Positions 30,666 to 39,981 of a stretch of 64,000 bases of DNA are shown here, piece after piece. Below the pieces are notes generated by a model. That model saw nothing but the letters and a program-made list of their open reading frames with translations. It was not told the DNA's origin and made no database searches. A program made the position numbers and the translations under genes. Origin of the DNA: Arsenophonus melophagi (GTDB taxonomy: Bacteria; Pseudomonadota; Gammaproteobacteria; Enterobacterales; Enterobacteriaceae); the NCBI GenBank assembly GCA_032378655.1, contig JAVYJS010000001.1, positions 52,564 to 116,563 of the forward strand, written 5' to 3'. Each line of letters opens with the position of its first letter. Within the stretch, counting starts at the first letter, position 1.

Positions 30666-32633
30666 TCATAGGGCATACACTGTGGTGTGTAATCGAATTT
30701 CTTCGATACATTCTGTAGGTAATTCAGCAATAAAACGTGAAGGACGATGGTAAACTTCTTTACCATACAATCGGCGGCTTGCAGCATAAGTTAGCGTCAA
30801 TTTTTCCATTGCACGTGTCAATCCAACATAAGCTAATCGCCGTTCTTCTGCAAGCTGCCCAGTCTCCTCGCCTGCTATGTTCCGCTGACGCGGAAACATG
30901 CCTTCTTCCATACCTACAATAAAAACTAATGGAAATTCTAGGCCTTTTGCCGAATGCAATGTCATTAACTGAACTGCATCTTGATGTAGTGCCATATGGC
31001 TTTCGTTAGATTCTAATGCAACATGAGACAAAAACGCTTGCAACGGCAACATATTTTGGCTCTCTGATTGATCACTAAATTGGCGAGTAGCAGTAACTAA
31101 CTCCGCAAGGTTTTCAATACGCGTCTGTGCTTTTTCACCTTTTTCCTGTTTGTACATTATCCAAAGACCTGAATCGTGGATCAAACGATCTGTTTGAATA
31201 TGTAATGGCATACCCATAGTTTCTTGTTCTAAAGTATTAATTAACTTAATAAACTGCTCAATCGCTCTTTCAGCTCTTCTGCTAAGGATTTTTGTTCTTA
31301 ATAAATATTCACAACTTTGCCAAAGTGTGAGTTGTTTTTTACACGCCACTAAACGAATAACATCTAATGTTTGTTCACCTATACCACGAATGGGTTTGTT
31401 AACTACTCGTTCAAATGATGTATCATCATTACGATTAGCTATTAAACGTAAATAGGAAATTGCATCTTTGATTTCTTGTCGCTCAAAAAAACGTTGTCCA
31501 CCATAAATACAGTAAGGTACTGAGCATTGCAATAATGCTTCTTCTAGTACGCGTGATTGGGCATTGGTGCGATAAAGAATTGCACATTGTTTCAAATGAC
31601 CACCTTTTTTATGCCATTCTTTAATGCGACTTACAACATAACGCGCTTCTTCTAATTCATTAAATCCGCAATAAAGTGAAAGAGGTTCTCCATCAGCTCC
31701 TTCCGTCCAAAGATTTTTGCCTAACCGGTTATTATTATTCGCAATCAGCGCATTTGCTGACTTCAAAATATTATTAGTTGAACGGTAATTTTGTTCTAGT
31801 TTGATAGTGCATGCAGATGAAAAATCTTGCAAGAAACGTTGAATATTTGTTACTTGTGCACCACGCCAACCATAAATTGACTGATCGTCATCACCAACAA
31901 TCATCACTCTACCAGTATCACCGGATAAAATATGCATCCAGGCATACTGGATACTATTAGTATCTTGAAATTCATCAACAAGAATATTAGTAAAACGATC
32001 GCGATAATATCGTAGTATATGGGGTTTATTTAGCCATAACTCATAGGAACGTAATAAAAGTTCAGCAAAGTCAACTAATCCTGCTCGATCACATGTTTCT
32101 TGGTACATTTGATAAATACGCAGCCATGTTGTTTCAGTTAGATTCACAGAATGTCTGATATACTGTGGTCTTAAGCCTTCATCTTTTTTTGCATTGATAT
32201 ACCACATAGCTTGACGCGGTGACCATTTACTTTCATTTAAATTTAGTAACTTAATAATTCTACGTAATAAACGATATTGATCATCGCTATCTAAGATTTG
32301 AAAATCTTTTGGTAAATTACTATCACAATAGTGAGCACGCAGCAGACGATGCGCAAGGCCATGAAAAGTTCCTACCCACATACCGCCTTGATTGCTACCT
32401 AACAACGTATTAATACGATGCCGCATCTCAGCAGCGGCTTTATTAGTAAAGGTCACAGCAAGAATAGAGCCAGGAGAAGCCTTTTCAGTTGCTAGTAGCC
32501 AAGCTATTCGATGAATCAGCACGCGTGTTTTTCCACTACCAGCACCAGCAAGTATTAGCATATTACCTCTAGGCGCTACAACGGCTTCGCGTTGCTTATC
32601 ATTTAAGTTTTTAAGTAAAAATGAGGTATTCAT
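30666..32633 (-). CDS. uvrD: DNA helicase II UvrD, lacking the C-terminal Tudor-like domain
   Basis: UvrD is the SF1A 3'-5' helicase of mismatch and nucleotide excision repair. The product is 655 residues against 720 in E. coli. All helicase motifs are intact: Walker A AGAGSGKTRV, TFTNKAAAEM, DEFQDTNSIQYAW, VGDDDQSIYGWRGA, LEQNYRSTNNIL, LMTLHSAKGLEFPLV and VGLTRAMEKLTL. It ends about ten residues after YHRPSRFIAELP, removing the Tudor-like domain that in E. coli contacts RNA polymerase. E. coli UvrD shortened at the C-terminus keeps helicase activity in vitro, so the protein is probably functional. I chose ATG 32633 by alignment; ATG 32642 is also possible. Confidence 0.93.
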   Translation of the reverse strand: MNTSFLLKNLNDKQREAVVAPRGNMLILAGAGSGKTRVLIHRIAWLLATEKASPGSILAVTFTNKAAAEMRHRINTLLGSNQGGMWVGTFHGLAHRLLRAHYCDSNLPKDFQILDSDDQYRLLRRIIKLLNLNESKWSPRQAMWYINAKKDEGLRPQYIRHSVNLTETTWLRIYQMYQETCDRAGLVDFAELLLRSYELWLNKPHILRYYRDRFTNILVDEFQDTNSIQYAWMHILSGDTGRVMIVGDDDQSIYGWRGAQVTNIQRFLQDFSSACTIKLEQNYRSTNNILKSANALIANNNNRLGKNLWTEGADGEPLSLYCGFNELEEARYVVSRIKEWHKKGGHLKQCAILYRTNAQSRVLEEALLQCSVPYCIYGGQRFFERQEIKDAISYLRLIANRNDDTSFERVVNKPIRGIGEQTLDVIRLVACKKQLTLWQSCEYLLRTKILSRRAERAIEQFIKLINTLEQETMGMPLHIQTDRLIHDSGLWIMYKQEKGEKAQTRIENLAELVTATRQFSDQSESQNMLPLQAFLSHVALESNESHMALHQDAVQLMTLHSAKGLEFPLVFIVGMEEGMFPRQRNIAGEETGQLAEERRLAYVGLTRAMEKLTLTYAASRRLYGKEVYHRPSRFIAELPTECIEEIRLHTTVYAL

Positions 32634-32647
32634 GGTTACCATTAACT

Positions 32648-32677
32648 CACGATAGTAGTCAATAGACTACTATCGTG
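32648..32677. repeat. Dyad of 13-bp perfect arms at the uvrD 5' end
   Basis: Arms 32648-32660 and 32665-32677 are exact complements around AATA, only a few bases before the uvrD start. Its position would put a hairpin in the uvrD leader next to the ribosome binding site, so an effect on translation is conceivable. It does not match the LexA box consensus. Confidence 0.75.
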
Positions 32678-33224
32678 ATGACTATAAAAGAAGATTATAC
32701 CAGCATAATGATTGAACCTAAACTAGTTGTCTTAATATGAAGCTATGCTTATTAGCATATTGTAGGTTGCTATTGTATAAATAAGTTTGAATTCTAATTT
32801 CTAGTCATCTTGAATACCTCTTGTAAAGCATCTCGTGACTACAATTTTATATAAGCTATTATACAAAGCTATGTTGTAAAATAATACAGCACACCATATA
32901 CGCCTTGGTGTAGTTATCTAGTTAACCAAGATAATCCTATTTTAAGATACATTAAAACGATTGTCCAATCTAGAAGCATCAAGATCAATTATTATTATTA
33001 ATAATTGATTATTAATGATATTTTAGTTCAGGTAGAAAAATTTCTTTGTTAGAACATAGGTTATTTCAAGATAACGACTTAAAATTCTGATAAAATATAT
33101 ATTATTTCGTCAATATCACCAGTAAATCTTGTAAGATCAATATCTTAGCCATTTGTTCACTGCATCTACATCGATATTTTAGCTCAATGCCGTCTATTGC
33201 ATTTTAACTGCCTAAGTCGAATTA

Positions 33225-33266
33225 ATATTTTTATATTACTTACTTAAGTAAGTAATATAAAAATAT
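33225..33266. repeat. 42-bp perfect spacerless palindrome
   Basis: The halves 33225-33245 and 33246-33266 are exact reverse complements, centred on ACTTAAGT. It lies in decayed DNA between uvrD and dapF. A second short direct duplication (GCA...GGCAATACTCCTT) follows at about 33283-33323. Confidence 0.9.
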
Positions 33267-33782
33267 CCTTAATAAGAAAACGCACAGCAATACTCCTTTA
33301 AGAAAAAGCACGGCAATACTCCTTGCTTTAATTCTGAATCCTAGTTGAAGAACTGTTGCGAACATCATAAAATATGCAATGGTCTAAATTAGACCTAATG
33401 TTAATATGCAAATCTATAGTAATATCCACTACTACAGCTAAATAATATTGATCATTTTAATCGTGATTAAATTTAGCTGCCTTTATATGTGTAAGTCATA
33501 TTAAAATGCTTTAATACTCTTCTGAAGAGTTTTCTTTCTTTCTTTCATTTAGTTTCAACTTACCTATAGTAAAATTAAAACTTAAGAATATTACATCTTA
33601 CGACTACTAAAGATTAACACTTATAAATCACAATAACTGCTTAATACATAAGCAGTTATTAAACCTATCTGTTCTGCATGCTACATAACATAACATTCTG
33701 GATTATTGAATGTACTAATATAGTAATTTTAGTAAATTATATGAATCCATATAGAGTTAAAATTTAACATCAAGTGACAGAT

Positions 33783-33929
33783 TTAATCTGTTGATCCACT
33801 TAATTTTAAATAATCATTAAACGCACGAATATCATTATTATTCAAAAGCATATTGACTACACACATTTCACCATTCTTGAAAATAACTAAGTGATCATTA
33901 ATACTTCTAGATTTTAGATATAAACTCGT
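33783..33929 (-). pseudogene. Unidentified protein-like fragment
   Basis: Forty-eight codons read TSLYLKSRSINDHLVIFKNG, then EMCVVNMLLNNNDIRAFNDY, then LKLSGSTD and a stop. A stop precedes the fragment and there is no start site. The amino-acid make-up looks like genuine protein, but I do not recognise the family; it does not align with XerC or YigB. Confidence 0.35.
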
Positions 33930-34111
33930 TTACACTGTATGGGATATGCAACTCATAAACAGTATGATTAAAAGGATAAGAAACATTCACATGTTAACAG
34001 TTAGCAAAACTGAAACATAAAAAACGAGGCTTGTTTTCAGCTCTTGCAACTAAAATATAAGCTTCAGTTCTGGCTAAATCTTATATTTTACTAAAACCTT
34101 TAATCAAAAAT

Positions 34112-34936
34112 CTAAACATGAATAACACCATCATAAACATGTGTTGCTGGGCCAATCATAAATAGCGGATGACCTAATCCATTCCAATGAATTTTTAGAA
34201 TACCGCCAGGTAAGTCAACACGAACATTTTTTCTTAAGAAGCCTTGATGAATACCGATAGCCACAGCAGCACAGGCTCCACTTCCGCAAGCTCGTGTCTC
34301 TCCAACACCACGTTCATATACGCGTAATCGAATGTGTTCGTGATCAATAATCTGCATAAATCCTATATTAGCTCGCTCAGGAAAACGGTCATGCTTTTCA
34401 AGCATTGGTCCTAACAAACCCACCTCAGCAGTTTCAATACCTTCAACCTGTAATACACAATGAGGATTTCCGATAGACACCACACCGCATAATATTGCGT
34501 GTTGTTGAGTTGTGATAATATAAGTTTTCTCAGCCTTTTTTGCTTTAAAAGGTACTTTTTTTGGTTCAAACTCTGGAATTCCCATATTGACACAAACATC
34601 TTCATTGTCCACTATTGATAATATCAATATACCAGATTGAGTGCTTACCTTAATATCACGTTTGTTTGTTAGTTTTTTAAGGCGAACAAAACGAGCAAAA
34701 CAGCGAGCTCCATTGCCACATTGAGTGACTTCACTACCATCAGCATTGAAAATACGATAATGAAAGTCAAGCTCTGGATCATAAGGTGCTTCAACAATTA
34801 AAAGCTGATTAAATCCAATTCCTTTATGTCTATCTGATAAACGAGAAATAAGTTTAGGAGAAAAATAAACATTTTGAGTGACTGCATCTACTACCATAAA
34901 ATCATTACCTAAACCATGCATTTTTGAAAATTGCAT
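34112..34936 (-). CDS. dapF: Diaminopimelate epimerase
   Basis: DapF converts LL- to meso-diaminopimelate for peptidoglycan and lysine. The 274 residues equal the E. coli length. The two catalytic cysteines are present, in SEVTQCGNGARCFARF and ETRACGSGACAAVA, along with the N-terminal MQFSKMHGLGNDF. I chose the ATG at 34936, which has GGAG seven bases ahead; the frame opens 15 bases further up. lptM lies directly upstream as in E. coli. Retention indicates a peptidoglycan-bearing wall. Confidence 0.97.
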   Translation of the reverse strand: MQFSKMHGLGNDFMVVDAVTQNVYFSPKLISRLSDRHKGIGFNQLLIVEAPYDPELDFHYRIFNADGSEVTQCGNGARCFARFVRLKKLTNKRDIKVSTQSGILILSIVDNEDVCVNMGIPEFEPKKVPFKAKKAEKTYIITTQQHAILCGVVSIGNPHCVLQVEGIETAEVGLLGPMLEKHDRFPERANIGFMQIIDHEHIRLRVYERGVGETRACGSGACAAVAIGIHQGFLRKNVRVDLPGGILKIHWNGLGHPLFMIGPATHVYDGVIHV

Positions 34937-34983
34937 TTTTTGCTCCATCAATAAGAAATATTATTACTTTGATTTATTTAGTT

Positions 34984-35154
34984 TCAGTCTTTTTTCTGTG
35001 TTAATTGATGTTCTGTGTTTTGAGGAGACATCTTACTAACAATCTTTTGATCAGCTATTGATTTTATTGGAAAATAAAGTGTTCCCTTTAGCCCACAAGA
35101 AGAAATTAAGTTTGATAATATTGATGCTATAAACAGCAAAATTATTTTTTTCAC
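34984..35154 (-). CDS. lptM: LPS-assembly lipoprotein LptM (YifL)
   Basis: This 56-residue gene starts with GTG at 35154. The product has a basic N-terminus, a hydrophobic stretch (IILLFIASILSN) and a lipobox ISSC, followed by GLKGTLYFP, the hallmark of YifL (GLKGPLYFP in E. coli). The rest is short and polar, as usual. LptM is known to bind the LptDE translocon and promote correct disulfide formation in LptD, whose four cysteines are conserved at 25.7-28.1 kb. It keeps its E. coli position between cyaA and dapF, with 47 bp to dapF. The short length and GTG start make it easy to miss. Confidence 0.92.
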   Translation of the reverse strand: MKKIILLFIASILSNLISSCGLKGTLYFPIKSIADQKIVSKMSPQNTEHQLTQKKD

Positions 35155-35329
35155 TATGCTAAATCCTGTATTTTCTAAAGCCTGTATTGTACATAATTAT
35201 CTTTTATCATTATCTTTAATAATTTTTAATTATAGTTAAATGCATGAAAGCAAATAGGAAATTTTTGATCAAAAACAGAATGTTCCTCTAGAATAAATAT
35301 AAAGACTAAAGCCACTTTGTATAACAAAG

Positions 35330-36485
35330 TATTCTAAATGGAATGTAAAATTAACAATAGGCCATTTCAATCAATCCTTGTTGTAAGTATCAAAAATGTT
35401 AGGATGCATAGCATAGCTAAAATCTTGAATAAGTGCTGGTTTTCATTGACCAGGTTTATTAAATTTCACTTAATGTTTCATCTAAACCATAGATTTTACA
35501 ATCCATGGTTTTCTTGTTTTGCTTTAAAAAGAACTCAAGAACTAAAGACTCCTTTCTCTAACATAGAGAGAAACCACTTAAAAGTGAATAGCAAGTTTTG
35601 AGGATCCATTTTATGGAATTAGAAACCACATAATAAACTTCTACCAACTACTTTAATTTTTTGTGCTGAGGCATTAATCCTTATTGAAAATAATCCTGCA
35701 AGCTTTACTACACTGGGACAATATCTTAAAACACTTCAAATCAGTACAACCATTCAAAGACGAAGTCTAATACCATGTTAAAGCAGTTATTAAATACGTG
35801 TACAAATGCACTCCATGGTATATGTTCTATAACAGAAAACTTGAGCTATATCTGTTAATTCATAATCTGAACGCATTGTTTTAAAAAAATAGTTTTGAAC
35901 GCTTTGACTATGTATTGCCATAGTGAGTAAGACAGTGTTATTATGTAATTCTAGGATCGTGATACAGAAGATCAATATTAATAACTAAGTATTACGAGGG
36001 TTTACATAAAATCAATATACATAGTTTATGTAAATTAAAATTGATTATTTAATCCTAAAGTATTGCTATCGGCTCTTGTTCTCGATCTTTCCCTCCATTA
36101 ATCATAGGTCAATGAAACATTCATAATGGACATATAAAGTGTGTAGTATTGGTTAAATAAATAAAAAAGCAAAATGGTTAGTGATATCATTTTCTAAATG
36201 ATATCAACTGTTTTTTATCATACTACAAACCTTGTTTATGAATATCAACATTGGGTTTTTGTTAAACATTAAAGTCAGTCAATATTACTCATTGCATGAG
36301 ATAATGATTATCTTATAGTAGTTGATATATATAGACATAATCTATTTCTGTAACTTTAAATTATATAAGCACCAACCACTGCGATTTATGTTATTTAGAC
36401 GTTTAGAAGGAATATAAAGAAAAATGATATGACTCTTAGAGAGAGTCTGTTAAAATTTTCTGATTAATCCAGGTAACTTTTCCTG
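35330..36485 (-). pseudogene. cyaA: Eroded 3' half of cyaA (regulatory domain)
   Basis: Directly after the truncated reading frame, the next frame continues LYAAFEVLTGKVTWINQKIL, matching E. coli [20 protein letters not shown], then meets a stop. Further down the minus strand come ELHNN...QSVQNYFFKT...DIAQVFCY...CTRI (35790-35975; E. coli TLHFN...EVFCY...RTRV), IRLRL...LAGLFSIRINASAQKIK at about 35640-35770 (E. coli GLFFERLNVSVQKLE), and KIYGLDETL near 35500 (E. coli NIYILDESN). All are in order and together span almost the full original length of the gene. Several stops and frameshifts make this half dead. Confidence 0.88.
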
Positions 36486-37793
36486 TTAAGACTTCAAAGG
36501 CTGCATATAACTTCCACACTCAAGCCTACAAATATCTTGTAGGCTTGTACTGACTCGCAAATAATTACGATTAGAAAACCAAATAAGATTATGATAACTC
36601 TGCATCATAGTATTGAGTAATTCATTATACGCATCGCGAACTTGCTCGATCTTCAAATAATTACGATTATCAAGTATATCTAATCGCTCTTGGCTCCATT
36701 CCCATGACGTTACCAGCTGTGACAATACATGCCTGCGCCAACTACTATTTTCAGAATTATTTTTTTCATTCGACAATTTTTCGCAAACTTTGAGGTAAAA
36801 ACAACACCGAATCAAATCAAGGCGCTTAAAATCACCAATTGTTATCAAATAACGCGTAACACGTTCTAACATTAGACAATATGGATCTAAACCATAAGAA
36901 ACAATTTTTCCTACATGAAAATGTTTTTTAAATTCCATTGCTAACAACACGCAGCTCGGATACTCCCAGAAATAAGCTTCAAGTAAAATAGTTTTTAAAA
37001 CGGCTTTATAAGGAGAATCAACACTTTTATACAATTGTCGTAAACTAGCACAAAAATATTCTTCAGCTGACAATGCGCTTAAGCGACCTAAATCTAACCA
37101 TTCATTTGGAGTTAAAAATCCTTGTGCATATAAAAATACAATATATTCATCATAATTTGTTTCTTCTTCTGCTGGCACCATCATCCATAGTAAGCGTTTT
37201 CCAGCCATACGAACTGCTGTACGATAAAATTCATCCAATAAAAGCATATGTTGTGTCGTTTTGTAATCGTTATCATTATCATTTAAACTACTTCTAGTAG
37301 TATTGTGAAAACGATTTGCGTCAATTAAAAAGAAAGTAACATCTATACAAAATGAAGATGCCCATTGCTCAATTAATGTACATTTTCTTTGTAAAAGTTG
37401 TCTTTCTTCATAATCTAACCATGATTGATGACATACCCAAATATCTAAATCAGAAATAGCATTCTGTCCAATTGATGACGTACTTCCCATAGAATAGATT
37501 CCTATAATTGGTAATTCTCCATTAGTCTTTTGTAAAGATAGTTCAATAAAGAGATATTCTTCAAACTGCTTTAACCAATTAATTTGCTGAGTATCAGGAT
37601 AAAAAAAACAGACACCAGCTGGTACATTACCTTCAATATAACCAGGTAATATTGGGTGATGATAATTCAACAAAGCTGATAACAATCCATACACACGCTT
37701 GCACTTCTCATTCATAGAAGATAATGCTCGCTTAAGTCGTAATTGATTGATTGCATCTAATCTTTGTTTTAGTGTTTCAATATAAAGATACAA
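36486..37793 (-). CDS. cyaA: Adenylate cyclase class I, N-terminal catalytic half only
   Basis: CyaA makes cAMP. This frame codes 435 residues against 848 in E. coli and covers the N-terminal catalytic domain without a break: YIETLKQRLDAINQLR, GIYSMGSTSSIGQNAISDLD (nucleotidyl-transferase-like), IWVCHQSWLDYEERQLLQRK, LLDEFYRTAVRMAGKR and SLSAEEYFCASLRQLYKS. A one-base frameshift at about 36510-36515 ends it just at the domain boundary. It starts with TTG, as E. coli cyaA does, behind an A/T-rich leader. The C-terminal half, which carries glucose/PTS control in E. coli, is eroded. N-terminal fragments of about this size keep activity in E. coli, so a constitutive enzyme is possible; alternatively this is a young pseudogene. 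Confidence 0.85.
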   Translation of the reverse strand: MYLYIETLKQRLDAINQLRLKRALSSMNEKCKRVYGLLSALLNYHHPILPGYIEGNVPAGVCFFYPDTQQINWLKQFEEYLFIELSLQKTNGELPIIGIYSMGSTSSIGQNAISDLDIWVCHQSWLDYEERQLLQRKCTLIEQWASSFCIDVTFFLIDANRFHNTTRSSLNDNDNDYKTTQHMLLLDEFYRTAVRMAGKRLLWMMVPAEEETNYDEYIVFLYAQGFLTPNEWLDLGRLSALSAEEYFCASLRQLYKSVDSPYKAVLKTILLEAYFWEYPSCVLLAMEFKKHFHVGKIVSYGLDPYCLMLERVTRYLITIGDFKRLDLIRCCFYLKVCEKLSNEKNNSENSSWRRHVLSQLVTSWEWSQERLDILDNRNYLKIEQVRDAYNELLNTMMQSYHNLIWFSNRNYLRVSTSLQDICRLECGSYMQPLKS

Positions 37794-38164
37794 AAAAATT
37801 TTACCTATACTAAAATTTTCAAATGGCTAATCTTGATTTATGGATAGGTTCCTTTTATTATTATGGAACGTTAACCATGATATACCATGCTTTAAGAATA
37901 GTATTGAAAACGTGATTAATTTAACTTTTTCATAAACGTGTAAAGTGCATGTGCTGCTGTAATTAACTATTTTAATTGTCACATGACAATTAGGCATTAC
38001 TGTGAACATTTAAAAAAATTTAAAAATAAATTAACAAAAAATTAACACCTCCTCTTTGAGCAGGAGGAAGAGAGGGAATCAGTTTTTCTACATGACTCCT
38101 ACATACCTAGTCATGCTAGGCAGTAGCAATGTTCTATCAGTATTTATGATCTCTTCTTATTATT
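37794..38164. other. cyaA leader and junction to the cyo operon
   Basis: In E. coli cyaA is preceded by the divergent hem genes, not by cyoE, so a rearrangement junction lies here. The part next to cyaA should hold its promoter, but I cannot fix -35/-10 boxes. The part next to cyoE carries the cyo terminator (listed separately). Confidence 0.5.
38036..38067 (-). terminator. Intrinsic terminator of the cyo operon
   Basis: On the minus strand a GC-rich 6-bp stem (AGGAGG at 38062-38067 paired with CCTCCT at 38048-38053) with an 8-nt loop is followed by a TTAATTTTTG tract. It stands about 100 bp after the cyoE stop. Confidence 0.7.
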
Positions 38165-39046
38165 TTAAGAAGAAAACAAAGTCCTTTCAGTGGTAGCAGT
38201 GAAATCAATAGACATCATAATACTGATAGAAGTAATCACCACGATTGAGAAAAGAAATAATTTTCGTGCCCAACGAGAATTATTATTCTTTTTTTTAAAC
38301 CCAGCAATAGCCATACCAAGCCACCATAAACTTACGATGGTAGCAACAATAAGATATCTGTAACCTACATAACCGATAATAGCAAGCATAATCGTCGCTA
38401 TTATAAAAGCAAAGATATATAAAAAAATATGGATTTTTGTAACCACAATTCCTTTGATCACAGGTAGTACAGGAATATTAGCAATCTGATAATCTTTAAA
38501 TCTAAAAATAGCAATGGCATAAGAGTGCGGAATTTGCCATAAACTAAAAATTAATAGTACAATTAATGCTCCTATATCAAATTGACCAGAAACAGCACAA
38601 TAACCAATAACTGGCGGTGTAGCTCCAGATAAGCTGCCAACCATGGTGCCATAGACTGATTTACGTTTCATATAGAGGCTATATATACCTACATAAATGA
38701 TAAAACCGATAATGGCAACTAATGCCGTTAAGGCATTAGTTGCCATAGATAACAAACCTATTCCGACTATGCCCATAATGCTGGCATAGGTTATATAAAA
38801 TTTCGGATCAACAAGCCCTTGAACTAAGGGTCTATTTTTCGTTCTCTCCATTATTCCGTCAATATCTCTATCAATGTAATTATTAAAAACACAGCCAGAG
38901 GCTATAACCAAAGATACACTGAGTAATGTTGTCATCATGAGCTGATAATCAATCATACCTTTAGCCGCGAGCAGAAAACCGCCAATAACAGAAATTAGAT
39001 TTCCAAAAATAATACCTGGTTTTATCACTTGTAGATATTTTTTCAT
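38165..39046 (-). CDS. cyoE: Protoheme IX farnesyltransferase (heme O synthase)
   Basis: CyoE attaches a farnesyl group to heme B to make the heme O needed by cytochrome bo3. The 293 residues (296 in E. coli) form about nine membrane helices. The prenyltransferase motifs are NNYIDRDIDGIMERTKNRPL and IPHSYAIAIFRFKDYQIANI. It follows cyoD by 15 bp as the last gene of cyoABCDE. All five genes are intact, so the terminal oxidase is presumably functional. Confidence 0.96.
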   Translation of the reverse strand: MKKYLQVIKPGIIFGNLISVIGGFLLAAKGMIDYQLMMTTLLSVSLVIASGCVFNNYIDRDIDGIMERTKNRPLVQGLVDPKFYITYASIMGIVGIGLLSMATNALTALVAIIGFIIYVGIYSLYMKRKSVYGTMVGSLSGATPPVIGYCAVSGQFDIGALIVLLIFSLWQIPHSYAIAIFRFKDYQIANIPVLPVIKGIVVTKIHIFLYIFAFIIATIMLAIIGYVGYRYLIVATIVSLWWLGMAIAGFKKKNNNSRWARKLFLFSIVVITSISIMMSIDFTATTERTLFSS

Positions 39047-39061
39047 CAGATCCAGAACTTT

Positions 39062-39394
39062 TTAGTCGAGCATCATATTGATGTTTAAGTTATACATTAT
39101 CCATAGAGAGCCTATCGTAATAATGCCGATGATGAGTATTGTAAATAGGAAAGCAATAAAATTCCAACGGTTATGTGAAGAGGTATTCAGATGTAAGAAA
39201 CAGACAAGATGTACTAGAATTTGAAAAATTGCTGAACTAATAATGATCCAGAATATGGCATCATGAGATATAGTACTATACATTACTGCTAAAAATGGAA
39301 TTATTGTTAAAAGGATCGAGAGTATAAATCCTATTAGATAGAACTTCCTACCGTCTCTGATAGGATCAGAGAATTGTGTATTAGTATCACTCAT
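39062..39394 (-). CDS. cyoD: Cytochrome bo3 ubiquinol oxidase subunit IV
   Basis: This small membrane subunit assists assembly of the bo3 oxidase. The 110 residues (109 in E. coli) have three membrane helices, with VHLVCFLHLNTSSHNRWNF conserved and a terminal SLWIMYNLNINMML. The frame is open 150 bases further upstream, inside cyoC, but the ATG at 39394 overlaps the cyoC stop as ATGA and matches the family start, so it is preferred. Confidence 0.95.
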   Translation of the reverse strand: MSDTNTQFSDPIRDGRKFYLIGFILSILLTIIPFLAVMYSTISHDAIFWIIISSAIFQILVHLVCFLHLNTSSHNRWNFIAFLFTILIIGIITIGSLWIMYNLNINMMLD

Positions 39395-39981
39395 TGAAGT
39401 ACCCCAAATAAATAAACAAAAGTGAATACACAAATCCAAACCACATCTAAAAAGTGCCAAAAAAGGCTTAAACAACTTAAACGAGTTTGATTGATGGTAT
39501 TGAGGCCATGACGTGATATATGTGCTATCATGATAATGATCCAAGCTAAGCCACAGCCGACATGAATACCGTGTGTGCTAACTAGTGTGAAGAAAGCAGA
39601 GAGGAACGCGCTGCGATCAGGCCCATATCCCTCAGCAATCAGCTCATGGAATTCATAAGCTTCTATGATAACAAAGCCTAATCCAAGTAAAAAAGTAATA
39701 AATAGCCATAATTTCACAAGACCATTTTTCTTTTGATGCATCGCTAACATCGATAATCCATAAGTAATACTACTAAACAATAATAGTAAAGTTTCAAACA
39801 ATACAAAACCCAGATTAAAAATATCTTTTCCTGTTGGGCCGTCGGCAGTTCCATTAACTAGAACAAAATAGGTAGCAAACAGGCAAGCAAACAAGATTAA
39901 ATCGCTCATTAAATAAATCCAAAAACCAAATATTTTTGTCGAGCTTATGTTGTTCTGATTCGTAATTGAATTAGTTGACAT
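39391..39981 (-). CDS. cyoC: Cytochrome bo3 ubiquinol oxidase subunit III
   Basis: Subunit III of the heme-copper oxidase has 196 residues (204 in E. coli) and five membrane helices. Conserved stretches are FGFWIYLMSDLILFACLFAT, EAYEFHELIAEGYGPDRSAF and STHGIHVGCGLAWI. Its start overlaps the end of cyoB by 11 bp and its stop overlaps the start of cyoD by 4 bp, so translation of the three genes is coupled. Confidence 0.96.
   Translation of the reverse strand: MSTNSITNQNNISSTKIFGFWIYLMSDLILFACLFATYFVLVNGTADGPTGKDIFNLGFVLFETLLLLFSSITYGLSMLAMHQKKNGLVKLWLFITFLLGLGFVIIEAYEFHELIAEGYGPDRSAFLSAFFTLVSTHGIHVGCGLAWIIIMIAHISRHGLNTINQTRLSCLSLFWHFLDVVWICVFTFVYLFGVLQ

Larger units (their letters stand above)
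32678..34111. other. 1.4-kb decayed region where yigA, xerC and yigB stand in E. coli
   Basis: E. coli has dapF-yigA-xerC-yigB-uvrD. Here only about 1.4 kb separates dapF and uvrD. A minus-strand string at about 32950-32990, reading IDLDASRLDNRFN, weakly resembles the YigB end LEISRLASL. I could not recognise XerC. One unidentified fragment (33783-33929) and one long palindrome are listed separately. Confidence 0.5.

Noticed and set aside
30737..30922. Short plus-strand frames inside uvrD, and similar frames inside corA, cyoB, lptD, nadE and parC
   Set aside because: They are antisense or out-of-frame shadows of strongly conserved genes.
35338..35601. 87-residue plus-strand frame in the place of E. 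coli cyaY (frataxin)
   Set aside because: It does not carry the frataxin motifs, and the opposite strand of the same stretch reads as pieces of the cyaA C-terminus (for example KIYGLDETL), so the frame is antisense to a pseudogene.
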